From an uncultured Pseudomonadota bacterium (GTDB lineage: Bacteria > Bdellovibrionota_B > Oligoflexia > Oligoflexales > CAIYRB01), in the NCBI GenBank assembly GCA_903928445.1, contig CAIYRB010000117.1, positions 1-64,000 of the forward strand: a stretch of DNA of 64,000 bases, given 5' to 3'. Below the pieces are notes generated by a model that saw only the letters and a program-made list of their open reading frames with translations, searched no databases and was not told the DNA's origin. The position numbers and the translations under genes are program-made. How positions within the stretch are numbered: the first letter of the stretch is position 1; each line of letters begins with the position of its first letter. Shown here piece by piece: positions 44,397 to 53,805 of this stretch.

Positions 44397-45662
44397 ATGC
44401 AGCTTGGACCCTTCCCCCTTGCCGAACTTCGCCTCGACCGATTAGCGGCCGTCTGGCCGGAGGCGTCGCCGCTGCTATGCCTGGCGGGAAGTGGGCGCTA
44501 CGCCATCGTCGCCTTGTGCTGGCGCGAAGTGCCTTGGTCTGAGGTCGCAACCAGGCCGGTGACTGGGGCCCCGTTGGACGCCGCAACACCGCCGTTTATC
44601 CGCGGCTATTTGGGCTTGGTTCCCTATGACCTTTATGCGCCAAAAAGGGTTGGGGATGTGCAGGCTAAACCCCGCGTCTTCCGTGTCGAGCAGGCCTTGG
44701 TCCATGATCGCCAGGCTGGGCTGCTGCATGTGACTGGCGCGCCCGTCGCGAGCTCAGGCTTTACTCAGGTGGATGCTGCCAGCATCGTCTCCGCGCTGGT
44801 GAGTCCCAAAGGAGCCCTGGTTCCGACTGGGGATGCCTTAACCCTGATCCCCGGGGGCAGCGATGATGCCTACGAGCAGCGCGTTGGCGAGGTGCTCGAA
44901 GATATCCGTGCTGGACGTTTCTATCAGCTCAATTTGCTTCGCTATTTTAAGGTTGAGCAGACGCCATCCCGGGCCTGGATAGGAACGCGTCTAGGCCGCT
45001 TTGGCGGCGATTTTACCGCCTGGTTTTCGTTGCCGGATCTGCAGGTCGTGTCGTTCAGCCCGGAGCGTTTTTTGCGCTGCGCGAACGACGGCGCCGGTAC
45101 GTTGGTCCACGCATTTCCGATTAAAGGCACCGCCGCCCGGCAGCTCCAGGATCCGGGCCTTGACCTTGCCGCGGCATCTGCCTTGCAGTGCAGTACCAAA
45201 GACCGAGCTGAGCTGCATATGATCGTCGATCTCATGCGACATGATCTCTACGGGGCCAGTGTTCCAGGCACTGTTCGAGTCCTTCACGCTGGCCGGCTGT
45301 TAAGCCTTGCCAGTGTGCATCATCTGGAAGCTGAAGTTTGCGCCACGCTGCGGCCAGGGATCACCATCGGTGCGTTGCTTGCCGCAGTCTGTCCTGGAGG
45401 GTCCATCACGGGAGCTCCAAAGCAGGAGGTTATGCTTGCCATTAGGGCCTATGAAGGTCGGTCGCGCGGCTATTTTATGGGCCATGCATTTTATGCTGCT
45501 GATGGCGGCGGCTTCGACTCTTCCATTCTCATTCGCACCCTCGTGCAGCAAGGTGCGGGTAGCTTTGAATATGCTGCCGGAGGCGGCCTGGTCATCGGTA
45601 GCGATCCGGCCAGTGAGCGGCGCGAAATCGCCGCGAAAAGCCGTGTTGTAACCTTGCCGTGA
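44397..45662 (+). CDS. Aminodeoxychorismate synthase component I-like (PabB)
   Basis: A 421-residue chorismate-binding enzyme. The PIKGTA segment (about 241-246) has the Lys typical of PabB-type enzymes (anthranilate synthases have PIAGTR). Also present are the VDLMRHDL, PGGSITGAPK and C-terminal GGGLVIGSDP motifs. The product would be 4-amino-4-deoxychorismate for folate, with a PabA glutaminase elsewhere; none is adjacent. GGCGAGG precedes the ATG. The MazG-like gene follows 45 bases on. Confidence 0.87.
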   Translation: MQLGPFPLAELRLDRLAAVWPEASPLLCLAGSGRYAIVALCWREVPWSEVATRPVTGAPLDAATPPFIRGYLGLVPYDLYAPKRVGDVQAKPRVFRVEQALVHDRQAGLLHVTGAPVASSGFTQVDAASIVSALVSPKGALVPTGDALTLIPGGSDDAYEQRVGEVLEDIRAGRFYQLNLLRYFKVEQTPSRAWIGTRLGRFGGDFTAWFSLPDLQVVSFSPERFLRCANDGAGTLVHAFPIKGTAARQLQDPGLDLAAASALQCSTKDRAELHMIVDLMRHDLYGASVPGTVRVLHAGRLLSLASVHHLEAEVCATLRPGITIGALLAAVCPGGSITGAPKQEVMLAIRAYEGRSRGYFMGHAFYAADGGGFDSSILIRTLVQQGAGSFEYAAGGGLVIGSDPASERREIAAKSRVVTLP

Positions 45663-45707
45663 AGTACCGCGTCGCCAACCCAATCACCTCTGTTGCAGGA
45701 GCCTTCC

Positions 45708-46076
45708 TTGAATCTAACCGATGCCATGGAGCGTCTACGCCGCTTTGCCCAGGAGCGCGATTGGGACCAATTTCACACACCCAAAAACCTAGTGATGGCG
45801 CTGTCTGGTGAAGTCGGCGAATTAAGTGAGCTGTTTCAATGGCTGACGCCCGACCAATCGCGAACGTTGATGGACAACCCCGTCAAGGCCGAAGCTGTGC
45901 GCGATGAGCTTGCCGACATCTTGAGTTATTGCCTGCGCCTAGCCGACCAGCTTGGCGTCGACCTTGAGGCTGCTTTGGTCGCTAAGATGACCAAGAACGC
46001 CAGCAAATACCCGGTGCATCTGGCGAAGGGAAGTGCCGCTAAGTACACAGAGTTAAGTCCGAAGACGAGGTCTTAA
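45708..46076 (+). CDS. MazG-like nucleotide pyrophosphohydrolase
   Basis: A 122-residue all-alpha NTP pyrophosphatase. The metal-binding motif is ALSGEVGELSELFQW followed by VRDELADILSYCLRLAD (ExxE...ExxD). Size and motif match the single-domain MazG/dCTP pyrophosphatase (DCTPP1-like) group that clears non-canonical nucleotides. The TTG at 45708 is preferred because gcaggag lies six bases upstream; an earlier in-frame TTG at 45693 would start inside that RBS. It converges on the DUF5995-like gene. Confidence 0.85.
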   Translation: MNLTDAMERLRRFAQERDWDQFHTPKNLVMALSGEVGELSELFQWLTPDQSRTLMDNPVKAEAVRDELADILSYCLRLADQLGVDLEAALVAKMTKNASKYPVHLAKGSAAKYTELSPKTRS

Positions 46077-46105
46077 CAACACCGCGAACTCAGGCAGCGC
46101 CGCAC

Positions 46106-46903
46106 CTAGGCGGCACCCCGCAGGCCATGCACAGACGGAGCCTTGGTGATCTCAGCCGCACTTAGCGTCTCGATCATGCCGGCAACGGTGCCGCGCTCCA
46201 TCTTTTGCAACATGGCGTTGAGGACGTTGCCCGGAAACATCGGAGTGGCCACCGCGCGCCCGGCAGCGGCGCACGCGGTGTCGCGAACGTCGATGAGGTC
46301 GTCGCGATCGTCCGGATCTTTAAGGCTGAGGCGGCGGCCAAATTCCCAGGCTTGTTCGTGGAGCGTTGGCCCGAGACTGCTAAGAAGGGGCGTTTGGTCT
46401 TTGCCAAGGGCCCTGTTGGATGCCTGAAAAAGCGGCCAATCCTGGCTTAGTCTGGCGTAGCGCTCGTTGCAAAGCGCATCAAGCAGGTCTTTTAGGCGTT
46501 GAAAGTCGCGGCGAAAATCATTCAACTCACCGCGCGGTAGAACGCTCGCCAAGGCTACGCCAAGGTCGATGCCGACGTACGCTTGGTAGGCGCTGAGGAG
46601 GTTTTGCGCCACCGTGCCGCGACGACTTGTGGCGCAGCGAAAGGTGACCTGCCAAGCGTGGCTCATGCTGCGCCGTTGATCCCATGACCTGACTGCAGAT
46701 AGAAAGCGATTGGTGCAGGTCACGTGTATTTTTTCAACCAAGGCGGGCTGCTCAAACACCTGGCTACCAAGGTCTTGAGCGATCTGCCGGGTGAATTGCC
46801 AAAGGAGGGCGCCAAACAAGCCACGCCGGTCGTTTTCTGCAGCGCAGCGGCGCACGGTCTGGCCTAATTGTTTGGTCACGCCTTCAATGGTCTTCGCCTG
46901 CAT
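46106..46903 (-). CDS. DUF5995-like protein
   Basis: A 265-residue helical cytoplasmic protein. The middle part, with YVGIDLGVALASVLPRGEL and the following DFQRLKDLLDAL, resembles the conserved core of the DUF5995 family, in which a histidine/asparagine-containing segment precedes a long helix. Function unknown. The ATG at 46903 with aagga upstream is chosen over an ATG at 47002 that adds 33 residues. It stands alone, convergent with the MazG-like gene and 207 bases after ppk1. Family call is tentative. Confidence 0.6.
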   Translation of the reverse strand: MQAKTIEGVTKQLGQTVRRCAAENDRRGLFGALLWQFTRQIAQDLGSQVFEQPALVEKIHVTCTNRFLSAVRSWDQRRSMSHAWQVTFRCATSRRGTVAQNLLSAYQAYVGIDLGVALASVLPRGELNDFRRDFQRLKDLLDALCNERYARLSQDWPLFQASNRALGKDQTPLLSSLGPTLHEQAWEFGRRLSLKDPDDRDDLIDVRDTACAAAGRAVATPMFPGNVLNAMLQKMERGTVAGMIETLSAAEITKAPSVHGLRGAA

Positions 46904-47109
46904 GGTTCGGTCCTTTGCGTTAAATCCCACTCCCGCCGCAATACCCCGTGCGCAAAACTGGGACCAGGTTAGGCTCCAGCTCTCGCTCAGTATGGCAGTC
47001 ATGCAGGCATGGGTTTTTTAGTTTAGCGAAACTCACTGCCGGAGTAAACGCGGATTGCGTAGCACCCTGGTGGGACATGGAAGGCACAAGCTTCACCCGG
47101 CCTGCCCGC

Positions 47110-49347
47110 TTAAGGCTTGTCGCCGTTATTGCGGCTGTCACCGAGGCTTGGCCGTTCCTGCTTTTTGGCCTTTTTTCTCGCGATGGGGCGCCCGGCTTGA
47201 CGCATCGGGTTGTGCTTAATGGCGATATCATAGGGGATTGACTGGATGCCCCCCTTGCGCGCCAAGGCGATGAATTTCATCTGCGAACGCATCGGTTCTT
47301 GGCCTGGGGCTGGCCTTCGCCTTTCATACTTGCCGTCGGCATTCAGCTGCCAGGCCTTCGCCGTGTCGTCCCAGGTTGTTTTTAGCACTTCATTGATCAG
47401 GCGTGCCTTGATGTCTTTGTTTTCAACGGGAAAGGCGATCTCGATGCGCCGGTCCATATTGCGCGGCATCCAGTCAGCGCTGGCTAAATACACGCGGTGC
47501 TCACCGCCCGCATGGAAGTAATAGATGCGAGAGTGCTCGAGGAAGCGGTCGACAATCGAGATGACCGAAATATTGTGACTGATGCCGGCAACCCCAGGTC
47601 GCAGGCAGCAGGTACCTCGGACGATGAGTTGGATCTTCACTCCCGCCTGGGAGGCTCGGTAAAGGGCATCGATGATGTCTTTGTCGACCAGCGCATTCAT
47701 CTTCGCCATGATGAAGCCGTTGCCACTGGCTTTGTGGTAGGTGATCTCCTCATCGATCAGCTTCAAGATGTTGCGTCGTAGGTTGACTGGAGCGATCGCT
47801 AGCTTGGTAAACTGCGCACTAATGGCATCTTCGCTCAGCCGGTTGGTCCCGGTCAAAACGTCGAACCCCGTGATCAGATTGAAGATCGTCGCAACGTCCC
47901 GACCTATGGCGTCATCTACCGTAAACAGTCCGAGGTCGGTATAGAGCTTGGCGGTATTTGAATTATAATTCCCCGTCGACAGATGGACATAACGAATCAG
48001 TTGATTCTTTTCCCGGCGGACGACCAGGGTCGCTTTGCAGTGGGTTTTCAGCCCGACGAAACCGAACACGACATTGGCCCCAGCACGCTCCAGGCGACGG
48101 GCCCAAATGATGTTGTTTTTTTCGTCGAAGCGGGCCTTTAGCTCGACCACTGCCGTCACTTGCTTACCATTTTCTGCTGCCGCGATCAGGGCTTCGATGA
48201 TCGGAGAGTCACCAGCGGTACGATACAGGGTCTGTTTGATGGCTAGGACGTTGGGATCGTGGGCTGCGAGGTGGAGAAATTCGGTGACGGCGTAAAAGCT
48301 CTCGTAGGGGTGGTGGACCATCAAGTCCTTTTTGGCGATGACTGAGAACATGTCTTCCGTTGTCGCCAAGGCCGGCGGTAGCCGAGGGTTGAACGGTGCG
48401 TCATGGAGTTCTTCCCCCGTCAACGCCGCATATAGGGGCATGAGAGCCGGAATAAACAGCGGATTTGGCAGCAGGTAAATATCATCGTCGGTAAGGCTAA
48501 GGCGCTCCTTGAGTAAGGCGAGGACAGCGGGTGGCAATTCACGGTCGACCTCAAGGCGGACAACCTCCTGATGGTCGCGATTGGCAACCTCCTTTTGGAT
48601 CGACTTGAGTAGATCGACGACCTTATTTTCGAGCAGGTTGTAGTCTAGGTTGCGGATCACTCGCATGGTGAACGAGGCCTCAACTTCAAAGCCAAAAAAC
48701 AAGGAATGCAAGTGATGGGCGATCAGGTCCTCAAGCAATACGAAGCTTAGGTCGCCGGCCTTGTTTGATTTGATCGGGATCAGGCGCGGTACGATCGGTG
48801 GAATCTCGACAAAGCCGATGCCGGGCAGATTTGCCTCATTGATGCCAGACTCTCTAGTGCGAACCGTTAGGTACAGCGAACGGTTGGATAGGAACGGGAA
48901 GGGATGCGCCGGATCAAAGGCCAAGGGGGTCAGAACAGGGCTGATCTCCGCCTCAAAATACTGATCAGCCGCGGCCTTTTGCTCCGTGGAGAGCTCTTCC
49001 ATCTTGACGATTTTGACGCCCAGCTCCTGCAGACGCGGCAAGACCAAATGATTGAGGCAGTCATACTGTGTGGCGTGTAGCTGCAGCGTGCGCTGGCGAA
49101 TTTGATGCAGGACATGGCCGGTTGCCATGCCGTCTGGGGAGTCGGTGATGCGAAAGCCTTCTTGCGCCATCTTCTTCAGGCCGGCGACGCGAACCATGAA
49201 GAACTCGTCGAGGTTGGTGGTGAAGATGGAGAGGAACTTAAGGCGCTCCAACAGGGGGGTGCCGGCGGTGAGCGCTTCGTCCAAGACTCGGGCGTTGAAT
49301 TCCAGCCAGCTTAATTCTTTGTTGAGGTACATGTCTAACGGTTGCAT
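47110..49347 (-). CDS. ppk1: Polyphosphate kinase 1
   Basis: A 745-residue enzyme that makes polyphosphate from ATP. The N-terminal ELSWLEFNARVL domain, the autophosphorylated His in KTHCKATLVV and the ATP-binding LSTGNYNSNTAKLYTDLGLF segment are intact, as are the C-terminal phospholipase-D-like domains. A lysine-rich tail (about 30 residues) is a variation. Divergent from the SpoT-like HD gene; both touch stress and nutrient responses. Confidence 0.96.
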   Translation of the reverse strand: MQPLDMYLNKELSWLEFNARVLDEALTAGTPLLERLKFLSIFTTNLDEFFMVRVAGLKKMAQEGFRITDSPDGMATGHVLHQIRQRTLQLHATQYDCLNHLVLPRLQELGVKIVKMEELSTEQKAAADQYFEAEISPVLTPLAFDPAHPFPFLSNRSLYLTVRTRESGINEANLPGIGFVEIPPIVPRLIPIKSNKAGDLSFVLLEDLIAHHLHSLFFGFEVEASFTMRVIRNLDYNLLENKVVDLLKSIQKEVANRDHQEVVRLEVDRELPPAVLALLKERLSLTDDDIYLLPNPLFIPALMPLYAALTGEELHDAPFNPRLPPALATTEDMFSVIAKKDLMVHHPYESFYAVTEFLHLAAHDPNVLAIKQTLYRTAGDSPIIEALIAAAENGKQVTAVVELKARFDEKNNIIWARRLERAGANVVFGFVGLKTHCKATLVVRREKNQLIRYVHLSTGNYNSNTAKLYTDLGLFTVDDAIGRDVATIFNLITGFDVLTGTNRLSEDAISAQFTKLAIAPVNLRRNILKLIDEEITYHKASGNGFIMAKMNALVDKDIIDALYRASQAGVKIQLIVRGTCCLRPGVAGISHNISVISIVDRFLEHSRIYYFHAGGEHRVYLASADWMPRNMDRRIEIAFPVENKDIKARLINEVLKTTWDDTAKAWQLNADGKYERRRPAPGQEPMRSQMKFIALARKGGIQSIPYDIAIKHNPMRQAGRPIARKKAKKQERPSLGDSRNNGDKP

Positions 49348-49425
49348 CGAGAAAAAGCACCTCCGACCGTGCGGAGTTCACGGACAAGTCTTGCAATCTG
49401 TGGGGTTTTATCGGAGCCTTAGAGA

Positions 49426-50049
49426 ATGAGCCACAATCAAATGTCTAGATCATCGGAAGAGGCGAGATTGGTTGAGCGGCAGGCCGTGCCACACCTAGAT
49501 AGAATTATATCATGGGAAAGCCGTCTCGAGGAGGCCGTCCAACTACTGGCGCAGGTTTTAGCGGCTAAGCCAAGAAAAGGCAAAAAGCCTGTGGTAATCC
49601 ACAGCTTACGCGTCGCCAATCGACTTCTGGCGATGGGCTATTGTCAGGATGTCGTGGTTGCTGGGTTGCTGCATGATCTGCTGGAAAAGGCGACCCAAGC
49701 GATGCACACGCAAGTGGCGCGGCGCTTTGGGCTCGAGGTTGCACACATGGTCCAAGCGACGACCAATGACCCGCATATCCGTGAGCCACTGCGGCGTTTC
49801 GCCGACAGCGTGCGCCGCTGCACCATCTATGGTGAGGGTGCGCTACTCGTGCGAAGTGCTGATTTGATCGATAATTGCGAGCGCAGCATGGCCCTGGAAA
49901 GTGGCGCTCGTCTGGCCCGCCTCGCCGATAAACTTCGACTGCTGATCGGTGCCGGCCGCGAGTTCCACATGGACGGCAAGATGCTTGAAGAGCTCCAGCG
50001 CTGTTTGCGTCGCGTCAATGGCAAGCTCAGCCATCTTGGGATTACATAA
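49426..50049 (+). CDS. HD-domain phosphohydrolase, SpoT/Mesh1-like
   Basis: A 207-residue protein. The HD metal-site residues are visible: H59 (VIHSLRVA), H83-D84 (LLHDLLEK) and D146 (SADLIDN), a layout shared with the hydrolase half of RelA/SpoT and small alarmone hydrolases. The ED pair that usually follows HD in SpoT is replaced by LLE, so the substrate is uncertain. Divergent from ppk1 with a 78-base gap holding both promoters. A stringent-response role is an inference. Confidence 0.75.
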   Translation: MSHNQMSRSSEEARLVERQAVPHLDRIISWESRLEEAVQLLAQVLAAKPRKGKKPVVIHSLRVANRLLAMGYCQDVVVAGLLHDLLEKATQAMHTQVARRFGLEVAHMVQATTNDPHIREPLRRFADSVRRCTIYGEGALLVRSADLIDNCERSMALESGARLARLADKLRLLIGAGREFHMDGKMLEELQRCLRRVNGKLSHLGIT

Positions 50050-50122
50050 TCCCGTGCCCGGGTCTGGGCCAACAGGGCGGCCCATCCCAGCTTGGTGCTC
50101 TGCCACCATGCTACCCGGTCGT

Positions 50123-51199
50123 TTAGGCTTCGGCGCTGATTGGCTGCACCGCCCTGAGAGTGACTTCGTTGCCCGATGCACCGATCGGGATGTAGCTCGC
50201 CGTGTTTTGGTTGACGAGCAGGTCATCGATCATCCGTTGGTCAGCATCGTGGACGTCTAAGAATTGCAGTCCGATACCGGCTTGCAGCGATGCCTCACTG
50301 GCCAACCTCCGCCACGCGACTCTGCCGCGCACTTTGAAGGTAGTGCTACCACCGACGGGAGCTAGGGTGATGTCGACGATGGTACCCACCGTGAGGCGAT
50401 TGCGTTTTTGTACCGCTGCGTCGAACGGGACAAAGGCGCCACCAGTGCCGATGTCGGACGCTTTAAGTTGGCACGGCAGGTTGATATGGATCGGGGATGA
50501 CATGTCGATATTTAGTAGCCGTGACTTTTCTTCGAGCGACTCCACCAGGTGACCGGCGATGGTGCGGAATAATTGGTCGATATCGAGAGGCTTTTCAATC
50601 GTTCCGGTAGCGCCGAAATGCATGCACTCTTCGAGGCTGTGGGTTGGCTGGGCGACGATGAACAGGACGCCAGGCCAAGCCCCGTTGATGCGCCGCAGGT
50701 CCTTGAGCAGATCCATTCCGCTGCGGTCGGCCATGTTGATGTCGCAGATGACAAAATCAACGTGAAGTCGGCGGGCCAGTTCGGCCGCTTGCTCTGGCTC
50801 AGTCGAGGTGAAGGTGCGAATGCCGCGATCGCGCAGGCCGTTGGCGATAAAACTACAGAGTACCGGCTCTTCGCCCACGACTAGCACCTTGGGGCGGCGT
50901 GCAAACACCTGCCGATGCTGCATGCGGTCAGCCGCATAGCGCAGAAAGGACGAGAGGATTTCCGTCTTGCTGTTGGTCGACGTCTTTTCGAAGATGCTTT
51001 TGAGATGATTATTTACGGTGTGGGTGCTGATGCCCAAGGCCTTCGCCACCTCTTCCGAGTTGGTGATGTTACGGATGAGCGCGACGACGATGTCGGTTTC
51101 CCTTCGGCTCAGCTTGTTCGATGCGGTAAAGCCGTCTATTTCGCTGGCGAACACCGACGGTGCGTGACTGGTTTTACCGCTGTCGTTTTTGCTTGTCAT
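50123..51199 (-). CDS. HTH-receiver-PilZ protein
   Basis: A 358-residue protein with an unusual order: LuxR-type HTH at the N-terminus (about 28-88), CheY-like receiver (about 103-217), PilZ (about 235-330). The receiver has phospho-acceptor D153, acidic E110-E111 and K203, so it can be phosphorylated. The PilZ domain has DIGTGG instead of DxSxxG and no RxxxR, so c-di-GMP binding is doubtful. The ATG at 51199 with gggga upstream is used; an earlier ATG adds 14 residues. Lies downstream of the fused E1 gene. Confidence 0.82.
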   Translation of the reverse strand: MTSKNDSGKTSHAPSVFASEIDGFTASNKLSRRETDIVVALIRNITNSEEVAKALGISTHTVNNHLKSIFEKTSTNSKTEILSSFLRYAADRMQHRQVFARRPKVLVVGEEPVLCSFIANGLRDRGIRTFTSTEPEQAAELARRLHVDFVICDINMADRSGMDLLKDLRRINGAWPGVLFIVAQPTHSLEECMHFGATGTIEKPLDIDQLFRTIAGHLVESLEEKSRLLNIDMSSPIHINLPCQLKASDIGTGGAFVPFDAAVQKRNRLTVGTIVDITLAPVGGSTTFKVRGRVAWRRLASEASLQAGIGLQFLDVHDADQRMIDDLLVNQNTASYIPIGASGNEVTLRAVQPISAEA

Positions 51200-51324
51200 A
51201 GGTTCCCCAACGCCGACTGGCTTAAAAAAGCTAATGCCCACAGCTGTCTAGCAAGTTTCCATGATATTCAGTTAACCGATGTTAAGTCCATCTCAAACTC
51301 AAATCTGAGCTGGAGGATTCTTAC

Positions 51325-53748
51325 TCATGAGAGGCTCGGAAAGCGTTGTGGGTCTCGCTCATGCATCATGGCCCAGATGGTTTCAATGATGTCCTCGACG
51401 CTTGGCTTGCACCAATAGTCGGCATCGGAAGCATAGGCCGCCCGATTGGGCTGCGCCGACAAGGTCCGGGGTGGGCAGTCCAAATCATCGTAGGCTTGTT
51501 GCACTTCAAGCACCTGCTGCATCATGAAGGCTGAGGCTCCACCGGGTACGTCTTCATCGAGAAACAACACCGCATTGGTCTTGCGAACCGAGGCTCTGAT
51601 GGCTTGATGGCGATCGAAAGGCAACAGCGTCTGGACGTCGATGAGTTCTACTGAAATCTGCTCGGCCGCTAGTCGAGTCACGGCTTCTTCAGCGAGCCGG
51701 ACGCAAGCACCATACGTCACAATCGTAACATGATTGCCGCTGACAAGCACTTCGGGCACACCAAGTGGCACGGTAAAATCAGCCAAGTTATCCGGTAAAG
51801 CCTCCTTCAGGCGGTAGCCATTCAGGACTTCAATGACCAGAGCCGGATCGTCACCTCGAAACAGCGTTTGGTACATGCCAGCGGCTTGGACCATGTTGCG
51901 CGGGACGCATACGTGCATGCCGCGCATGCCCGACACGATGACTCCCATCGGCGAGCCGCTATGCCACACACCTTCCAAACGGTGTCCTTTGGTCCGCACG
52001 ATCACCGGGGCGCTTTGGCCGCCAGCACTGCGGTAGTGGAGAGTGGCCAGATCATCCGAAAGCAGCTGGAAGCAGTAGAGCAAGTAATCTAGGTACTGGA
52101 TATCGACAACTGGACGCAGTCCGCGCATGGCTGCGCCGATCCCTTGGCCAAGGATCGTCGCTTCGCGAATCCCTGTGTCGGTGATTCTTAGGTCACCGTA
52201 GGTGTCTTGCAGGCCTTTGAAGTTTTGATTGACGTCGCCGAGAACGCCAACGTCTTCGCCGATAATGAAAATCCGCTGGTCGCGCGCCATCAGTTCGTGG
52301 AAGCATTGCTGGATGATCTCGTTACCCGGCACCTGACGCGGTGAGGTGCCATAGATAGCTTTAACTTCAGGTACTTGAAGCGGGTTCGCGTGGCCTGCTT
52401 TGAACAGAAAACGAGTGTAGCGCTCGCTGTTTTCAAGGTGGTAGTCGGTGATGAAGGCCTTCAGCGGCGCCGTCAAGGCGGGGTCTTCTCGGCGCAGATC
52501 GAGGGCGGTTCGCCGAGCTGAGGCCATGACGCCCCGCCGCAGTAGGACAGGTAGGCGCTGCAGTGCCTTTCTCGCGGCTTTGACTTGGTCAGCGTTGGTG
52601 GCATGGTCGGCGATGCGGTCATAGATGGCCATGAGCCGCTCCCGATCGTTGCTGATGGGGGCCAGGTATTCTTGCCAAGCGGCTGCGCGCTGCTCCTCGA
52701 CCAACTGACTGCCTTCGCTTTCGATCTTGGTAAGGTCGGATGGGCTGATGCCAAGACCGTCTTTGCTGATCATCCACTCGCGCATCTTGCTGAGGCAGTC
52801 AAATTCCTGTTCGAACCTCAGGCGCTCGGCGTCTTTATAACGCTCATGGCTACCGCTGGTTGAATGGCCTTGGGGCTGGGTCAAGTTGATGATGTGGTAC
52901 AAGGCAGGCACATGTTCGGCGCGAACCTTGGCAATGCCGTCGCCGTAGGCCCGCAGCAGGGCTGGGTAGTCCCAGCCTTCGATGACATGAATATCGAAGC
53001 CGGCATGCTGCTCGTCGCGCTGGAAGCCGCTGCAGACCGCTGACACCGATTCTTTGGTCATCTGGTATTTGTTTGGCACCGAAATACCGTAGCCATCATC
53101 CCACACGGAGATCGCAACCGGTACCTGCAGCACACCGCAGGCGTTCAAGGCCTCCCAGAACAAGCCTTCGGCGGCGCTGGCGTTGCCGATGGTGCCAAAG
53201 GCGACTTCATTGCCTTGGCGGGAGAACTTAGCCAACTCCGTCGCCTGCCGCAGTTGGGGGTTTTGGCGAAACAGCTTCGACGCATAGCCGAGGCCGACGA
53301 GCCGGCTCATCTGGGATGCGGTCGGCGAGAGATCCGCTGAGGAATTGGCGCCACTGAGCTGATCCAGCCAGCTCCCGTCTTCACCAATATAGCGGGTGGC
53401 GAAGTGCGCATTCATTTGCCTCCCGCCGCTCATCGGCTCACGCGTCAGCTCGGTATCGGCATAGAGCTGGGCGAAAAACTGCTTTAACGTACAAACGCCC
53501 AGCGCCAGCATCAAGGTCTGGTCGCGGTAGTAGCCACTGCGCCAGTCGCCAGGCTGGAAGGAGCGGGCCATCGCCACCTGAGCGACTTCCTTACCATCGC
53601 CGAAGATGCCAAACTTCGCCTTGCCGGTGAGCACCTCTTTGCGACCAATAAGACTGGCTTGACGGCTGATATAGGCAAGGCGGTAGTCAGCCAGCACTTG
53701 GTCGTGCGAGATATTCAGGCGTCTATTTGAAGCGGTGGCCTGGGCCAT
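51325..53748 (-). CDS. Fused alpha/beta E1 of a branched-chain-type 2-oxoacid dehydrogenase
   Basis: An 807-residue thiamine-diphosphate enzyme in one chain. Residues 1 to about 440 are E1-alpha-like (GNASAAEGLFWEALN; SVWDDGYGISVPN); about 460-807 are E1-beta-like (IIGEDVGVLGDVNQNFKGL; VDIQYLDYLLYCFQLLSDD). Such fusions are known in several phyla. It decarboxylates branched-chain 2-oxoacids and passes the acyl group to a lipoyl E2, supplying branched-chain acyl-CoA. No E2 or E3 gene is in the window. An aagggga RBS precedes the ATG. Confidence 0.92.
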   Translation of the reverse strand: MAQATASNRRLNISHDQVLADYRLAYISRQASLIGRKEVLTGKAKFGIFGDGKEVAQVAMARSFQPGDWRSGYYRDQTLMLALGVCTLKQFFAQLYADTELTREPMSGGRQMNAHFATRYIGEDGSWLDQLSGANSSADLSPTASQMSRLVGLGYASKLFRQNPQLRQATELAKFSRQGNEVAFGTIGNASAAEGLFWEALNACGVLQVPVAISVWDDGYGISVPNKYQMTKESVSAVCSGFQRDEQHAGFDIHVIEGWDYPALLRAYGDGIAKVRAEHVPALYHIINLTQPQGHSTSGSHERYKDAERLRFEQEFDCLSKMREWMISKDGLGISPSDLTKIESEGSQLVEEQRAAAWQEYLAPISNDRERLMAIYDRIADHATNADQVKAARKALQRLPVLLRRGVMASARRTALDLRREDPALTAPLKAFITDYHLENSERYTRFLFKAGHANPLQVPEVKAIYGTSPRQVPGNEIIQQCFHELMARDQRIFIIGEDVGVLGDVNQNFKGLQDTYGDLRITDTGIREATILGQGIGAAMRGLRPVVDIQYLDYLLYCFQLLSDDLATLHYRSAGGQSAPVIVRTKGHRLEGVWHSGSPMGVIVSGMRGMHVCVPRNMVQAAGMYQTLFRGDDPALVIEVLNGYRLKEALPDNLADFTVPLGVPEVLVSGNHVTIVTYGACVRLAEEAVTRLAAEQISVELIDVQTLLPFDRHQAIRASVRKTNAVLFLDEDVPGGASAFMMQQVLEVQQAYDDLDCPPRTLSAQPNRAAYASDADYWCKPSVEDIIETIWAMMHERDPQRFPSLS

Positions 53749-53805
53749 GGCGGAAGTCCCCTTGTACTTGCTCGGCAGCGAATTGACTCTGAGTTGAGCC
53801 TCAAT

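Noticed and set aside
44329-44589. 87-residue extension of the hydroxybutyryl-CoA dehydrogenase
   Set aside because: Arg-rich low-complexity sequence crossing into the divergent gene; aaggag before 44328 decides the start.
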